Below are positions 29,812 to 38,448 of a stretch of 64,000 bases of DNA, piece by piece. Positions within the stretch are counted from its first letter, which is position 1; the number at the start of each line of letters is the position of its first letter. Location of the stretch: NCBI GenBank assembly GCA_963772845.1, contig CAVYYW010000014.1:806001-870000 (forward strand), given 5' to 3'. Made by a program: the position numbers and the translations under genes. This stretch comes from CAVYYW01 sp963772845. GTDB lineage: Bacteria; Bacillota; Bacilli; Bacillales; Sporolactobacillaceae. Under the pieces are notes generated by a model that had not been told where the DNA came from, made no database searches, and saw only the letters and a program-made list of their open reading frames with translations.

Positions 29812-31308
29812 TTGGAAGTCGTTAACAATAAAAGCCTTATTAATAAGTTAATTTGGATAATCGAAAAATACTATTTTATTTTCTTTGTAGTATTTTTACT
29901 TATATCACTATTTAATTTGGTTTACAAACTGGGAGATCAATCAATAATTAATTTTGATGAAGCAAGACATGGAGTAAGCGCCTATGAAATGTTAAAAAGC
30001 GGGAATTATGTTGTTAATACTTATAATTTTCATAACGATTTTTGGAATTTAAAGCCACCGTTAAGTTTTTGGGCAGTTGCAGCCGGCTTTAAGTTAGTTG
30101 GATTTTCTACATTAGGTTTGAGAATATCATCTGCAATATGTGCTCTAATTACTATTGCTATCACCGGATTATATGTAAAAATTAGACATGGTAATTTGGC
30201 ATCTATTATATCTATGAGTGTTCTTTTAACTAGCTCTCAATATATTCTGTACCACGGAGCAAGAACAGGGGACCCTGATTCATTATTTGTATTATTTTTT
30301 ACTATTTCGATGATTAGCATGCTATTAATGGATCGAAATATTAATTATTTATATTTAGCAGGTTTTGCATTTTCTTTAGCATTTCTAACTAAAAGCTGGC
30401 ATGCGGGATGTATTCCTGTGATTTTAGGTTTATATTTAATTTTTACTGGAAAAATCAAAAAATTAACATTTCTAAATTGGTTTATCGTTTTAATTTCTGC
30501 AATAGTCCCGATATTAATATGGGGAATTATCAGATTTCAATATGATGGGTTAGTCTTTTTTAAGAACATGATCGGTTACGATCTATTAAAGCGGAGTTCT
30601 TCAACCTTAGAGGGACATAGTGGCGGGCCATTCTATTATTTTAAAGTTCTTTTAGATCTACATAATTATGGTTTATGGTTATGTATGCTCACTTTGATAG
30701 TTCTCTTAATTATTTTTAAAGAAAAATTACAATACATTAAGAATAACCGCCAATTTTTTATGGGTATTCTTTTTTGGATTCTCATTCCTTTAATTTTGTT
30801 TTCATTTCCAAAAACCAAAATATCTTGGTATATATTGCCTATATTCCCTCCTGTTTCAATTTTAATTGGGTTTTTAGCAAATCGAGTAATAACTAAATAT
30901 CACTCAATGATTAAGTTATTGGTTGTTTTAGGAATTTTCTTTTGTTTTTTTGGTAATGAATATGAGGTTTTTCATATTATTTCTAATACGACAAATGAGA
31001 ATGTCCAAAATGTTTTTTTGAATTTGAAAAGTAAGCATGTTAACGTTTCTGAAAAACTAATTTTTAATATCAATACTGTTCAAAAATCAGAAGGTTTGGC
31101 GTACCGATTAAATGATTGGCAACAGGGTGAAGTTCTTGCAGCTAAGCTATATGATAATCTGATCCCCAAGGATGGTGGATTAAAAGCGTTTAATGAAAAC
31201 CCAAATTCTTTATTGTTAATTACAAAAAATAAGTACAATAAACTTTCAAATAAAAATAATTATAAATTACTAGTAAATAAAGGGGATTTTTATATTATTT
31301 CAAACTAA
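29812..31308 (+). CDS. GT-C glycosyltransferase (ArnT/PMT-like membrane enzyme)
   Basis: This is a 498-residue polytopic protein with about eleven membrane segments and a soluble C-terminal part. The first outer loop holds INFDEARHGVSAYEML, the acidic motif of ArnT/PMT-type enzymes, followed by KPPLSFWAVAAGF and later YHGARTGDPDSLFVLF. It would take the sugar from the flipped lipid carrier and attach it to a surface polymer, the third step of the GtrA-GtrB cassette. Start: TTG 29812 behind GATGAGGGA. The acceptor cannot be told from sequence. Intact and very AT-rich. Confidence 0.8.
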   Translation: MEVVNNKSLINKLIWIIEKYYFIFFVVFLLISLFNLVYKLGDQSIINFDEARHGVSAYEMLKSGNYVVNTYNFHNDFWNLKPPLSFWAVAAGFKLVGFSTLGLRISSAICALITIAITGLYVKIRHGNLASIISMSVLLTSSQYILYHGARTGDPDSLFVLFFTISMISMLLMDRNINYLYLAGFAFSLAFLTKSWHAGCIPVILGLYLIFTGKIKKLTFLNWFIVLISAIVPILIWGIIRFQYDGLVFFKNMIGYDLLKRSSSTLEGHSGGPFYYFKVLLDLHNYGLWLCMLTLIVLLIIFKEKLQYIKNNRQFFMGILFWILIPLILFSFPKTKISWYILPIFPPVSILIGFLANRVITKYHSMIKLLVVLGIFFCFFGNEYEVFHIISNTTNENVQNVFLNLKSKHVNVSEKLIFNINTVQKSEGLAYRLNDWQQGEVLAAKLYDNLIPKDGGLKAFNENPNSLLLITKNKYNKLSNKNNYKLLVNKGDFYIISN

Positions 31309-31457
31309 TAAAGTATTTACTGATTTTTTTTGACCGTTCCCAAAAAGTATTTACTTTTGAGATTCTTTGACTAGCCATAGAATGTAGTCTTCCAACACTT
31401 AAACCATCCCATTCTTTATAAAGGTTAAAACATCCCTACATTTATCATTTTGTTCTT

Positions 31458-31950
31458 TAAAAAATTAAGTGCAGACAATCTAAAGACATGTTTATTAATC
31501 ACTCTACTTTTCTTTTTCTCAATTGCTCAAATTGTAGAGCGGGCCATGGTCCCGAGTATTGTCGATGCAACAAATGGTGGGAGGGGGTGACTATTTGTAA
31601 ATGATTCTCTTCGCAAGCTGTTTATTTTTAATTATCCTTAAAAGGAGTAACTTTATGAAAGAGCTATCGTGGTAAGACGATTCAAAAAATCTTGAACTTC
31701 TTCGGTGATCACTCTACAAACATATGGTTAACCCATATGTTTTTTTTACATGACCATATTTCCAGCACTTACCTTCGCTCCTAAATACCCAATCCTAATT
31801 CTTGGCTGGTTAATATTACTTTGTCTCACAGCTTCTTATGTAGTTAACTTTGTTTACCAGCCAATAATAAAGCAGGTCGATCGGAAAATGAATAGCATTA
31901 ACGGAAATGAAAAAGGACTTAATGAACCGAGGTTTCAAAAGTCAGTTTAG
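31458..31950 (+). pseudogene. Mosaic acyltransferase fossil
   Basis: The first part (31458-31645) is a diverged copy of 32620-32806, the middle of the acyltransferase gene downstream. The second part (about 31690-31950) is a copy of the 3' end of the other acyltransferase (27600-27856), reading GDHSTNIWLTHMFFYMTIFP and ILGWLILLCLTASYVVNFVY. The junction lies about 31646-31690. No start and several frame changes remain. It looks like the product of recombination or deletion between tandem acyltransferase genes. The 150 bases before it (31309-31457) show no gene. Confidence 0.7.
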
Positions 31951-31979
31951 GCTTTTATTTCTTTTGAGGAGATGCCCTC

Positions 31980-33087
31980 ATGCCAAGAAACTACGCGATT
32001 GATTATATGAAATTTATTGCCATATATCTTGTTGTGTGCACGCATACCATAGCGTTCAGCGGGAGCGCAGTAACAAACCAATATATGAATACTTCACTCA
32101 ATAACTTCCCGAGATTCGTCATTCCGTTTTTCTTTATGGTATCTGGATTTTTATTTGGGATGAAAATGCTGAAAGTGAGATAACCCCAAAGCATATTTCA
32201 GTAAGTATCTTCTCAGGATCATTAAGCTGTTTATTGCCTGGTATTGCTTTTATTTTGTTTACGACTGTGTAATGAGGGTGGTCATGGCTGTCTATCTGGG
32301 ACTCAATATTAAAGTCGAACTGAGTAAATATTTTGGTTCTGTTTTGCATCTTAGTGTTCTTTATTACGGTACAGGAATGACTTCTTATCACTTATGGTAT
32401 TTAACTGCATTAATCTGGTCCATAGTAATCTTGTTTTTATTTTTAAGTTACAAGAAACTTAACCTGCTTCTTTTTCTCAGCTTGGGGCTTAACTTAATAG
32501 GGTTATTCGGTCAATCCTATGCAGGAATCTATCACTTAGGCATTCCAACCAGGGATGCTTTATTTTTTGGATTGTTTTATACCACGTTAGGATGTTTTTT
32601 TGCCAATCACTATGAATATATGAAATTAAGAGCAGACAGGCTAAAGACTAGTCTATTAGTCATTCTATTTTTCCTTTTCTCAATTGCTCAAATTATAGAG
32701 CGGGCAATTGTTACGAGTATTGCCGATGGAACAAATGGGGGAGAGGATTACTATTTATCAACCATTCCCATGGCTGTTTGTTTATTTTTACTTATTCTTA
32801 AACATAGGCACTGGGGACGCCAATCGCTCATTTCTATGATAGGTATGAATGCGGTTGGTGTTTATGTCACACATATGTTTTTCATAAGTATGACCTTCTT
32901 AGCAATAGACTTTTTAGGAATTGACCAACTCAAAAAGTCGGCACTCTTTCTTTTAGCCTTTTCCCTCATAGTGGTTTTTGCTTCACATTACTTCTATATA
33001 CTGATTCAATTATTAAAGTTAAAAATAAAATCAATTCTCTTTGAAAATCAGTCATACAAACAACAAAAATTGAGAAAATCAAGCTAA
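31980..33087 (+). pseudogene. Acyltransferase 3 family membrane protein, one frameshift
   Basis: This is a complete acyltransferase of about 368 residues. RNYAIDYMKFIAIYLVVCTH carries the family's opening motif with the conserved His. FVIPFFFMVSGFLFG is the second helix. After a frame change near 32180 (AAAGTGAGATAACCCC) the text continues KYLLRIIKLFIAWYCFYFV and LWYLTALIWSIVILF, and it ends with VGVYVTHMFFISM. It is different from the acyltransferase at 26762. Start: ATG 31980 after GAGGAGATG. Likely an O-acetyltransferase of surface glycan. Confidence 0.8.
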
Positions 33088-33092
33088 CAAAA

Positions 33093-33126
33093 CCCGTCCT
33101 CTATGGGCGGGGTGCTTATTTTTTTG
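33093..33126 (+). terminator. Intrinsic terminator after the acyltransferase
   Basis: CCCGTCC pairs with GGGCGGG (one G-U pair) across TCTAT, followed by a T-rich tract to 33126. It ends the polysaccharide region. Confidence 0.7.
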
Positions 33127-33241
33127 TCCAATTTAAAACATGGCTGGCCTGCACACAATGGCCATTCGCTTTTCAAAAACCTTATCTGGGTAGTATAATA
33201 GATAGTTGAAGTTTTAATACGAACGTGAGAGGCCAATAAAA

Positions 33242-36200
33242 ATGACCAACATAAATTCTTCAATTTCTAAATCACTAGTCAGAGAAAGATTTTCAGATAT
33301 TGTTTACCGACGTGCACAGTCGTATTATCAATACGGCCGTGTTGTTGACCTGGAATACGATGAGGATGAGCAGGAATGGATTGCCGATGTTATTGGGAAC
33401 AGTGATGATTATGAGGTAACAGTTAAGGAATTTGTTACGCGAATAAGATGTTCATGTACTTGCCCAGCCATGGATAAATACGGAGAGTGTAAACATGTTG
33501 CGGCTGTTATGCTTCAGATCTGCGACAGATTGGAAAATCCGACAGCTGGATTAAATGATTCCATTCAGGATCCGAAAGAAAATCCGATGGTGACTCATCT
33601 AATTGATCGTTTTACTGAACAATCTCAGCCTGCAATCGGAAAAACCCCCGACACTCAGCCAGTTTTATTAAATGTAGAATTTATTCTAAAAACCCAGCTC
33701 ATCAGTACGCGATATACAACGGATCATGGAGTTACTATTGAAATGAAGACGGGTGATAAGCGGTTATATGTGGTAAAGAATATCAAAGATTTTCTTGAAG
33801 CAATAAAGATAGGGAATTTCTATGAATTCACCAAAAACTTTACTTTTAACCCGGATTTGCACATGTTTTGCAAAAGCGATCGCGAAATAATCGACTTATT
33901 GATCGAGATCAGTCAAAACGAAGAGGTCTACCATAATCAATTATCTTCATATTATCCTAATCGATCGACGTCAGGTAGCAGAACATTGTTTATTCCGCCC
34001 TATGCAGCTGACCCTCTACTAAAGCAATTAAAAAACAGCTCAATCCAGTACGAACATAAGGGTATTATTTATAAAACACTTGATGTGATAGACGACCTTC
34101 CACCATTGTTATTTTCACTTGATAAAAATGAAGATGCTCCTGGCTTCTTTAATTTAAAGTTATCACAGCTCAAGTCGATGACCGGATTTTACACCTATGA
34201 AAAGCTATTTCATCAAGGGGTTTTTTATAACCTGTCGCCTGAACAAATGGCGCTATTTAAGGAGTTTTTTGCATTTTCACTGGAGAATGAAAGTGTACTG
34301 GAGATCAGCGAAAAGCAGATTGAACCCTTTCTGGCTCATGTAGCCCCTGGTCTAAAGAAAATCGGCAAGCTGGACATTGCTGCATCTGTTTCTGATCATA
34401 TTGTCAGTCTTCCTTTAAAAATTAAGATGCTGATTGACGGTACCGGAGACCATCTTGATGTCAAACTCGACTATCAGTATGGAGATCTTATGATAAATCC
34501 CTTGGCTCAAGAAAAGCGTGATGACGATGAAAAGGATCGTATTTTGATCCGGGATGCTGCTAAAGAACAGAGTTTCATGGGTATTATTGAAAGATCTGAA
34601 TTAGTTCATAACGCCGGGAAACTGAGCTTGGATGGAGAGGAAGCGATCTTTAACTTTCTTTATCATGTCGTCCCAGACGTGCAGAAGAAAGCAGAGATCT
34701 ATTTGACGGATTCAGTGAAAGCCATCTTGCTTGATGAAGACAAAGAGCCTGTTGCTTCGGTGGATTTAGAGTCGAGGGGAAATTGGCTTGAAGTGAAATT
34801 TGATATGGCAGGGATTGCAGCGGAAGACATCCAGAGTGTTCTAAAAGCAGCTGTGGAAAAAAAACGCTATCACCGGCTGCCGGATGGCACATTTGTGCCA
34901 CTCGAAACAGAGGCGTTTCAAACCTTTAATCAATTGTTCAGTGAACTAAACGTTAAAAGTTCAGAACTGAATGACGGAACCTTGCAGCTGCCTGTTTATA
35001 GAGGCCTTCAGGTAGATGATATTGTGAGCGGCGGGGATCATGTTGTTTCAAAATTCGGAAAATCGTTCCGTAAGCTTCTAAGTCATTTGAAGCACCCAGA
35101 GGATCATGATCTTGAACTGCCAGCCGCACTGAGGACAACGCTTCGGGATTATCAAACAACTGGTTTCCAATGGCTTCATTCTTTGGCTGATTACCATCTT
35201 GGCGGTATTCTTGCAGATGATATGGGTCTGGGAAAAACCGTTCAGGCCATCACATATATCCTTTCCAGAAAAGAAGAGGGAGCAACCGAACCGATTTTAG
35301 TGGTGGCGCCAGCTTCACTTGTTTATAACTGGAAAAACGAGTTTGAAAAGTTTTCGCCAGATCTTGTCTGTGGGCTAGCAGTTGGGAGTCCTGGTGACAG
35401 GAAAAAGCTTTTGGAAGAAAAAATTACAGCAGATGTGTTGATCACTTCTTACCCACTGTTAAGGCAAGACGCGAATTTTTATCAAAACCAGCTATTTGAT
35501 ACGCTGATTTTGGATGAAGCTCAGGCGATCAAAAATCATACGACGAAGACTTTTGCAGCTGTTCAAACCATCAAGGCGTCCAGGCGATTTGCTCTCAGCG
35601 GCACACCGATTGAAAACTCGCTTGACGAGCTGTGGTCTATTTTTCAGACGATCATGCCAGGGTTTTTTCCCAAGTAAAACAGCCTTCAGTAAACTTTCTC
35701 ATGAGGAAATCGCGAAAAGAGTACGTCCATTTATTTTGCGTCGCCTGAAAAAAGATGTTCTCAGAGAGCTTCCTGATAAAATTGAAACCGTCTATGAATC
35801 GGATTTGACGAGTAATCAGAAAACCCTTTACCTTGCTTATTTGGAAAAAATCCAGCAGGAAACGAAACAGACAATTGCTTCAGAAGGGTTTCAAAAAGGC
35901 CGAATGAAAATCCTTGCCGGTTTGACACGCTTACGGCAGATTTGCTGTCATCCTTCACTGTTTCTTGAGAATTACGAAGGTGATTCAGGAAAGCTGGAGC
36001 AATTAACTGAGATTGTCGATCAGTCAAAGCAGAACGGTCAGCGGATGCTGATTTTCTCTCAATTTTCCAGCATGCTCCGAATGATTGAGGAAAAATTATC
36101 AAATGAAGGTTATCAGACGTTTTATCTGGATGGGCAAACCCCTTCAAAAGAAAGAGTGGAGATGGCTGAGAAGTTTAATCAGGGAGAAAAGGAAATTTTC

Positions 36201-36497
36201 CTGATATCTCTAAAAGCCGGAGGTACTGGTCTGAACCTGACGGGTGCTGACACGGTGATTTTATACGATTTATGGTGGAATCCAGCAATCGAGGAACAGG
36301 CAGCAGGGCGGGCGCATCGAATCGGGCAAAAAAAAGTTGTACAAGTGATGCGTCTTATAACCCGCGGGACTCTCGAAGAAAAAATATACGAAATGCAACA
36401 GCAGAAGAAAGAATTGATCGAAAAAGTTATTCAGCCTGGAGAAACAATGCTGTCAAGCTTCTCTGAAGAAGACATCCGGGAAATTCTCAATCTATAA
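33242..36497 (+). pseudogene. SWIM-domain SNF2 helicase, one frameshift
   Basis: This is a DNA-dependent ATPase of about 1085 residues. A SWIM zinc finger lies near residues 62-95 (CSCTCPAMDKYGECKH: CxC...CxH), followed by a long middle region. Then comes the SNF2 core: DDMGLGKTVQ (Walker A), ILDEAQAIKN (DEAQ box), SGTPIENSLDELW and, after the break, QAAGRAHRIGQKK (motif VI). The frame changes near 35670 in GGGTTTTTTCCC. One T fewer joins TIMPGFFP to SKTAFSKLS perfectly, so a homopolymer error is likely. Such RapA/YwqA-like enzymes are common in Bacillaceae. TATAAT at 33194 may be its -10 box. Confidence 0.88.
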
Positions 36498-36503
36498 ATC
36501 AAA

Positions 36504-36538
36504 AAAGACCCGTCCTTTTTATAGGGATCGGGTCTTTA
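36504..36538. terminator. Bidirectional terminator between SNF2 and mce
   Basis: AAAGACCCG and CGGGTCTTT form a long stem with A-rich and T-rich flanks on both sides. It can stop transcription from both converging genes. Confidence 0.8.
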
Positions 36539-36544
36539 AATGTA

Positions 36545-36973
36545 TTAATGCTGGTCCGGGTAATCACAGTACTCAATGATCGTGCCTTCCGTATCGGCTG
36601 GATTTAAATAAATTAATCGTCTTCCATGCTTGTTTATCCTTAATGTCTCTTCTAACGTACGGATCCCTTTGTCATTAAGCTCTTCTAGGGCTTTATCGAG
36701 ATCATCCACCTGATAAGCGATGTGATGGACACCCTTGCCTTTTTGTCTAATAAATCGTGCAATTGGAGACGTTTTATTATTCGTTGGGGCAAGAAGCTCT
36801 GTTCGGTTTCCGTCAACCTCCATAATAGCAACCTCACTTTCCACGCCTTTTGCCTCACTTACATAACGGTCAATTAAATGGGCACCTAATACGTTTTCAT
36901 AAAAGAGAATGGTGTCCTCAATATTCCGGACAGCTACGCCAATGTGATCGAGTTTTTTCTTCAATTTTAACAC
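36545..36973 (-). CDS. mce: Methylmalonyl-CoA epimerase
   Basis: This 142-residue vicinal-oxygen-chelate protein has two glyoxalase-like beta-alpha-beta modules. LDHIGVAVRNIED places the first metal His at residue 10. KGVHHIAYQVDDL places the second at about 84, and GTIIEYCDYP the Glu near the C-terminus. These features and the length match methylmalonyl-CoA epimerase rather than glyoxalase I or fosfomycin-resistance enzymes. It interconverts the (R) and (S) forms of methylmalonyl-CoA. No mutase genes are in the window. Intact. Confidence 0.82.
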   Translation of the reverse strand: MLKLKKKLDHIGVAVRNIEDTILFYENVLGAHLIDRYVSEAKGVESEVAIMEVDGNRTELLAPTNNKTSPIARFIRQKGKGVHHIAYQVDDLDKALEELNDKGIRTLEETLRINKHGRRLIYLNPADTEGTIIEYCDYPDQH

Positions 36974-37029
36974 CTCATCATTTTTTGGAATCGGTTTCTA
37001 AATATTCAAAATGGACCAATATATTATGC

Positions 37030-37035
37030 TATAAT
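37030..37035 (+). promoter_or_regulatory. -10 element of the toxin promoter
   Basis: TGCTATAAT gives an extended -10 (TG-N-TATAAT). Transcription would start near 37042, about 60 bases before the toxin start, with a leader able to fold around CTCCCTTTGAAAGGG. Confidence 0.55.
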
Positions 37036-37100
37036 GTAAGCGTACAATTAAATCCAGGGCAGCGGTTGGACTCTCCCTTTGAAAGGGTGTGGTCCGCCAG

Positions 37101-37190
37101 ATGCTGACAATTTTCCAAGGCATTACCTTAATGATTAGCTTTGCATCGTTAATTGTCGCTGTCATCGCGGTTACAAATGAAAAAAAGTAA
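37101..37190 (+). CDS. Hol_Tox family type I toxin peptide
   Basis: This 29-residue hydrophobic peptide (MLTIFQGITLMISFASLIVA, then VIAVTNEKK) has one membrane helix and a charged end. It matches the putative holin-like toxin family of Bacilli (BsrG/TxpA-like), whose members insert in the membrane. It is too short for ordinary ORF calling. The identification is supported by the arrangement: an overlapping hairpin just after the stop and a convergent promoter that would make an antisense RNA antitoxin. Its ribosome site, AAAGGGTGTGG, lies in the folded leader, as usual for this class. Confidence 0.75.
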   Translation: MLTIFQGITLMISFASLIVAVIAVTNEKK

Positions 37191-37242
37191 CCCTACCCTG
37201 GCCTTGATTCGGAAATCTTAAGCAGGTAGAGGTTACTTTAAA
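37184..37242. terminator. Hairpin shared by toxin mRNA and antitoxin RNA
   Basis: AAGTAACCCTACC pairs with GGTAGAGGTTACTT with a short asymmetry, flanked by A-runs on one side and T-runs on the other. It can terminate both converging transcripts. Confidence 0.6.
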
Positions 37243-37331
37243 TATCACTGCCAACCGCCGCTCCAAGAGAAGAGGTTGTACATTTCAGCACCGGTGTTGG
37301 GGCATCGGTGCTTCTTATTTATATATGTCTT
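37185..37331 (-). ncRNA. Antisense RNA antitoxin of the Hol_Tox locus
   Basis: On the minus strand TTGTGT (37362-37367) and TATAAT (37339-37344) are exactly 17 bases apart, predicting a start near 37331. The transcript would run leftward through the conserved GCCAACCGCCGCTCC and GAGGTTGTACAT blocks of these loci. It would end in the hairpin AAGTAACCCTACC/GGTAGAGGTTACTT (about 37184-37242), overlapping the toxin 3' end. That gives roughly 150 bases. Confidence 0.65.
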
Positions 37332-37515
37332 TGTCTATATTATATGCAAGGCACAGCCAAAACACAAGACAAGCACTCTATGATGGGATTTAAACAGACT
37401 CCTTGGTTTTTACGATTGAAACAACCGTGCTTTGATACAGTTATTTTACGCACAGTTTTTGGGATGGTGCCTTGAGAAAAGAACCTTTTTTGAGAGGAGC
37501 TAGCTGTTTTTTATA

Positions 37516-37544
37516 TTGACAAACATACATTTCCCACGTATAAT
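37516..37544 (+). promoter_or_regulatory. Consensus sigma-A promoter with no adjacent gene
   Basis: TTGACA (37516-37521), 17 bases, TATAAT (37539-37544): a perfect consensus promoter pointing toward the efflux pump about 900 bases away. Confidence 0.7.
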
Positions 37545-37562
37545 TTTATAAGTTATTATTAG

Positions 37563-37575
37563 TTACAATTTGTAA
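37563..37575. promoter_or_regulatory. Palindromic operator candidate
   Basis: TTACAATTTGTAA is a perfect inverted repeat about 12 bases after the expected start of the promoter above. That is a typical place for a MarR- or TetR-type repressor site. The repressor is not in the window. Confidence 0.45.
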
Positions 37576-37679
37576 TTGACTATTGTTTAGTAAGTTTAAT
37601 GCTAGGTTGCTGTTTATAAAAAGGTTGTTTTCAAAAAGATTGTTGCTAATCAATTTGATTAAAACCTTATTACGATGTT

Positions 37680-38230
37680 AGTTGTGGATGTCTGTGGAAA
37701 GCGAGGATTTCTGCTTTCAATGGATCATCGCATTTTCTTCGTGCGGTGTGAATTCGAGGATGCTGTTTCAAGTCCTGCGGAATTCGCGAGAGGCCACTGA
37801 AAAAACCTCCGTATTTATGATCTTGCTTAAGATCTAATAATGAATAGTTCGGTATGTTCCTTGAAAATCAACTGGATTGCTAAAGGGTTAGAAGCTCGAG
37901 CTTCGGGAAGTAGAGATACTCTTCGAAAGTACTCATCCTGTGAAAGTAGAAAAACCGAGACTCCTCGAATCAACTGGCGGCCACTGAATACCTAGCCATA
38001 ATGACTTCTAAGAGGATCGTCAGGCAATAAAAATCTTGATTGCAAGCGGTGGGTGCGAGACTCCTACGGAACCAGCACGCGTCCGAAGATCCACTTTGGC
38101 GCACAAAGAAACCACGACAAAGTTAGCTGAGGCCGTGCCCGTGGAAAGCGAGCAGCCTAGAGCGAAATCAAAGGGCACATGACGATTCTGAGGAATCTTT
38201 TCAGTGGCCACATCAGCGTTCCAAGTGTGA
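37680..38230. repeat. Degenerate Bacillaceae intergenic repeats
   Basis: This gene-free stretch between the toxin locus and the efflux pump contains fragments of an intergenic repeat common in Bacillaceae. GCGAGACTCCTACGGAACCA lies near 38067, CGAAGATCCACTTTGGCGCA near 38083 and GTGGAAAGCGAGCAGCCTAG near 38140. A partial copy with GTGGAAAGCGAGGATTTCTG starts near 37693. The words GGCCACTGAA at 37791 and 37981 and their reverse complement near 38203 bracket segments. No protein is encoded. Confidence 0.5.
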
Positions 38231-38448
38231 CTTAGCAGTAACGAGTGACATTTACGCTTAATTATTAGAGAAACAACAATGTTTACGAATACATCAAATA
38301 ATAAATTTTCAATCCTCTGCTCCGCATCGTCATGCGGTTTTTTATATGTCGATTCAAATAATTCATTACTCCAGTCAACTAATATTATCCTGATTTTTAC
38401 CGTTTTTTGTCATTGTTTACTTACAACAGGGAGAAGGTTTTACTTTAA

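Noticed and set aside
31309..31370. Direct repeat AAAGTATTTACT after the GT-C gene as an element end
   Set aside because: It is short, AT-rich and without further structure; chance is likely.
38020..38211. Minus-strand ORF of 63 residues in the repeat region
   Set aside because: It lies wholly in the intergenic repeat and has no ribosome site or recognisable sequence.
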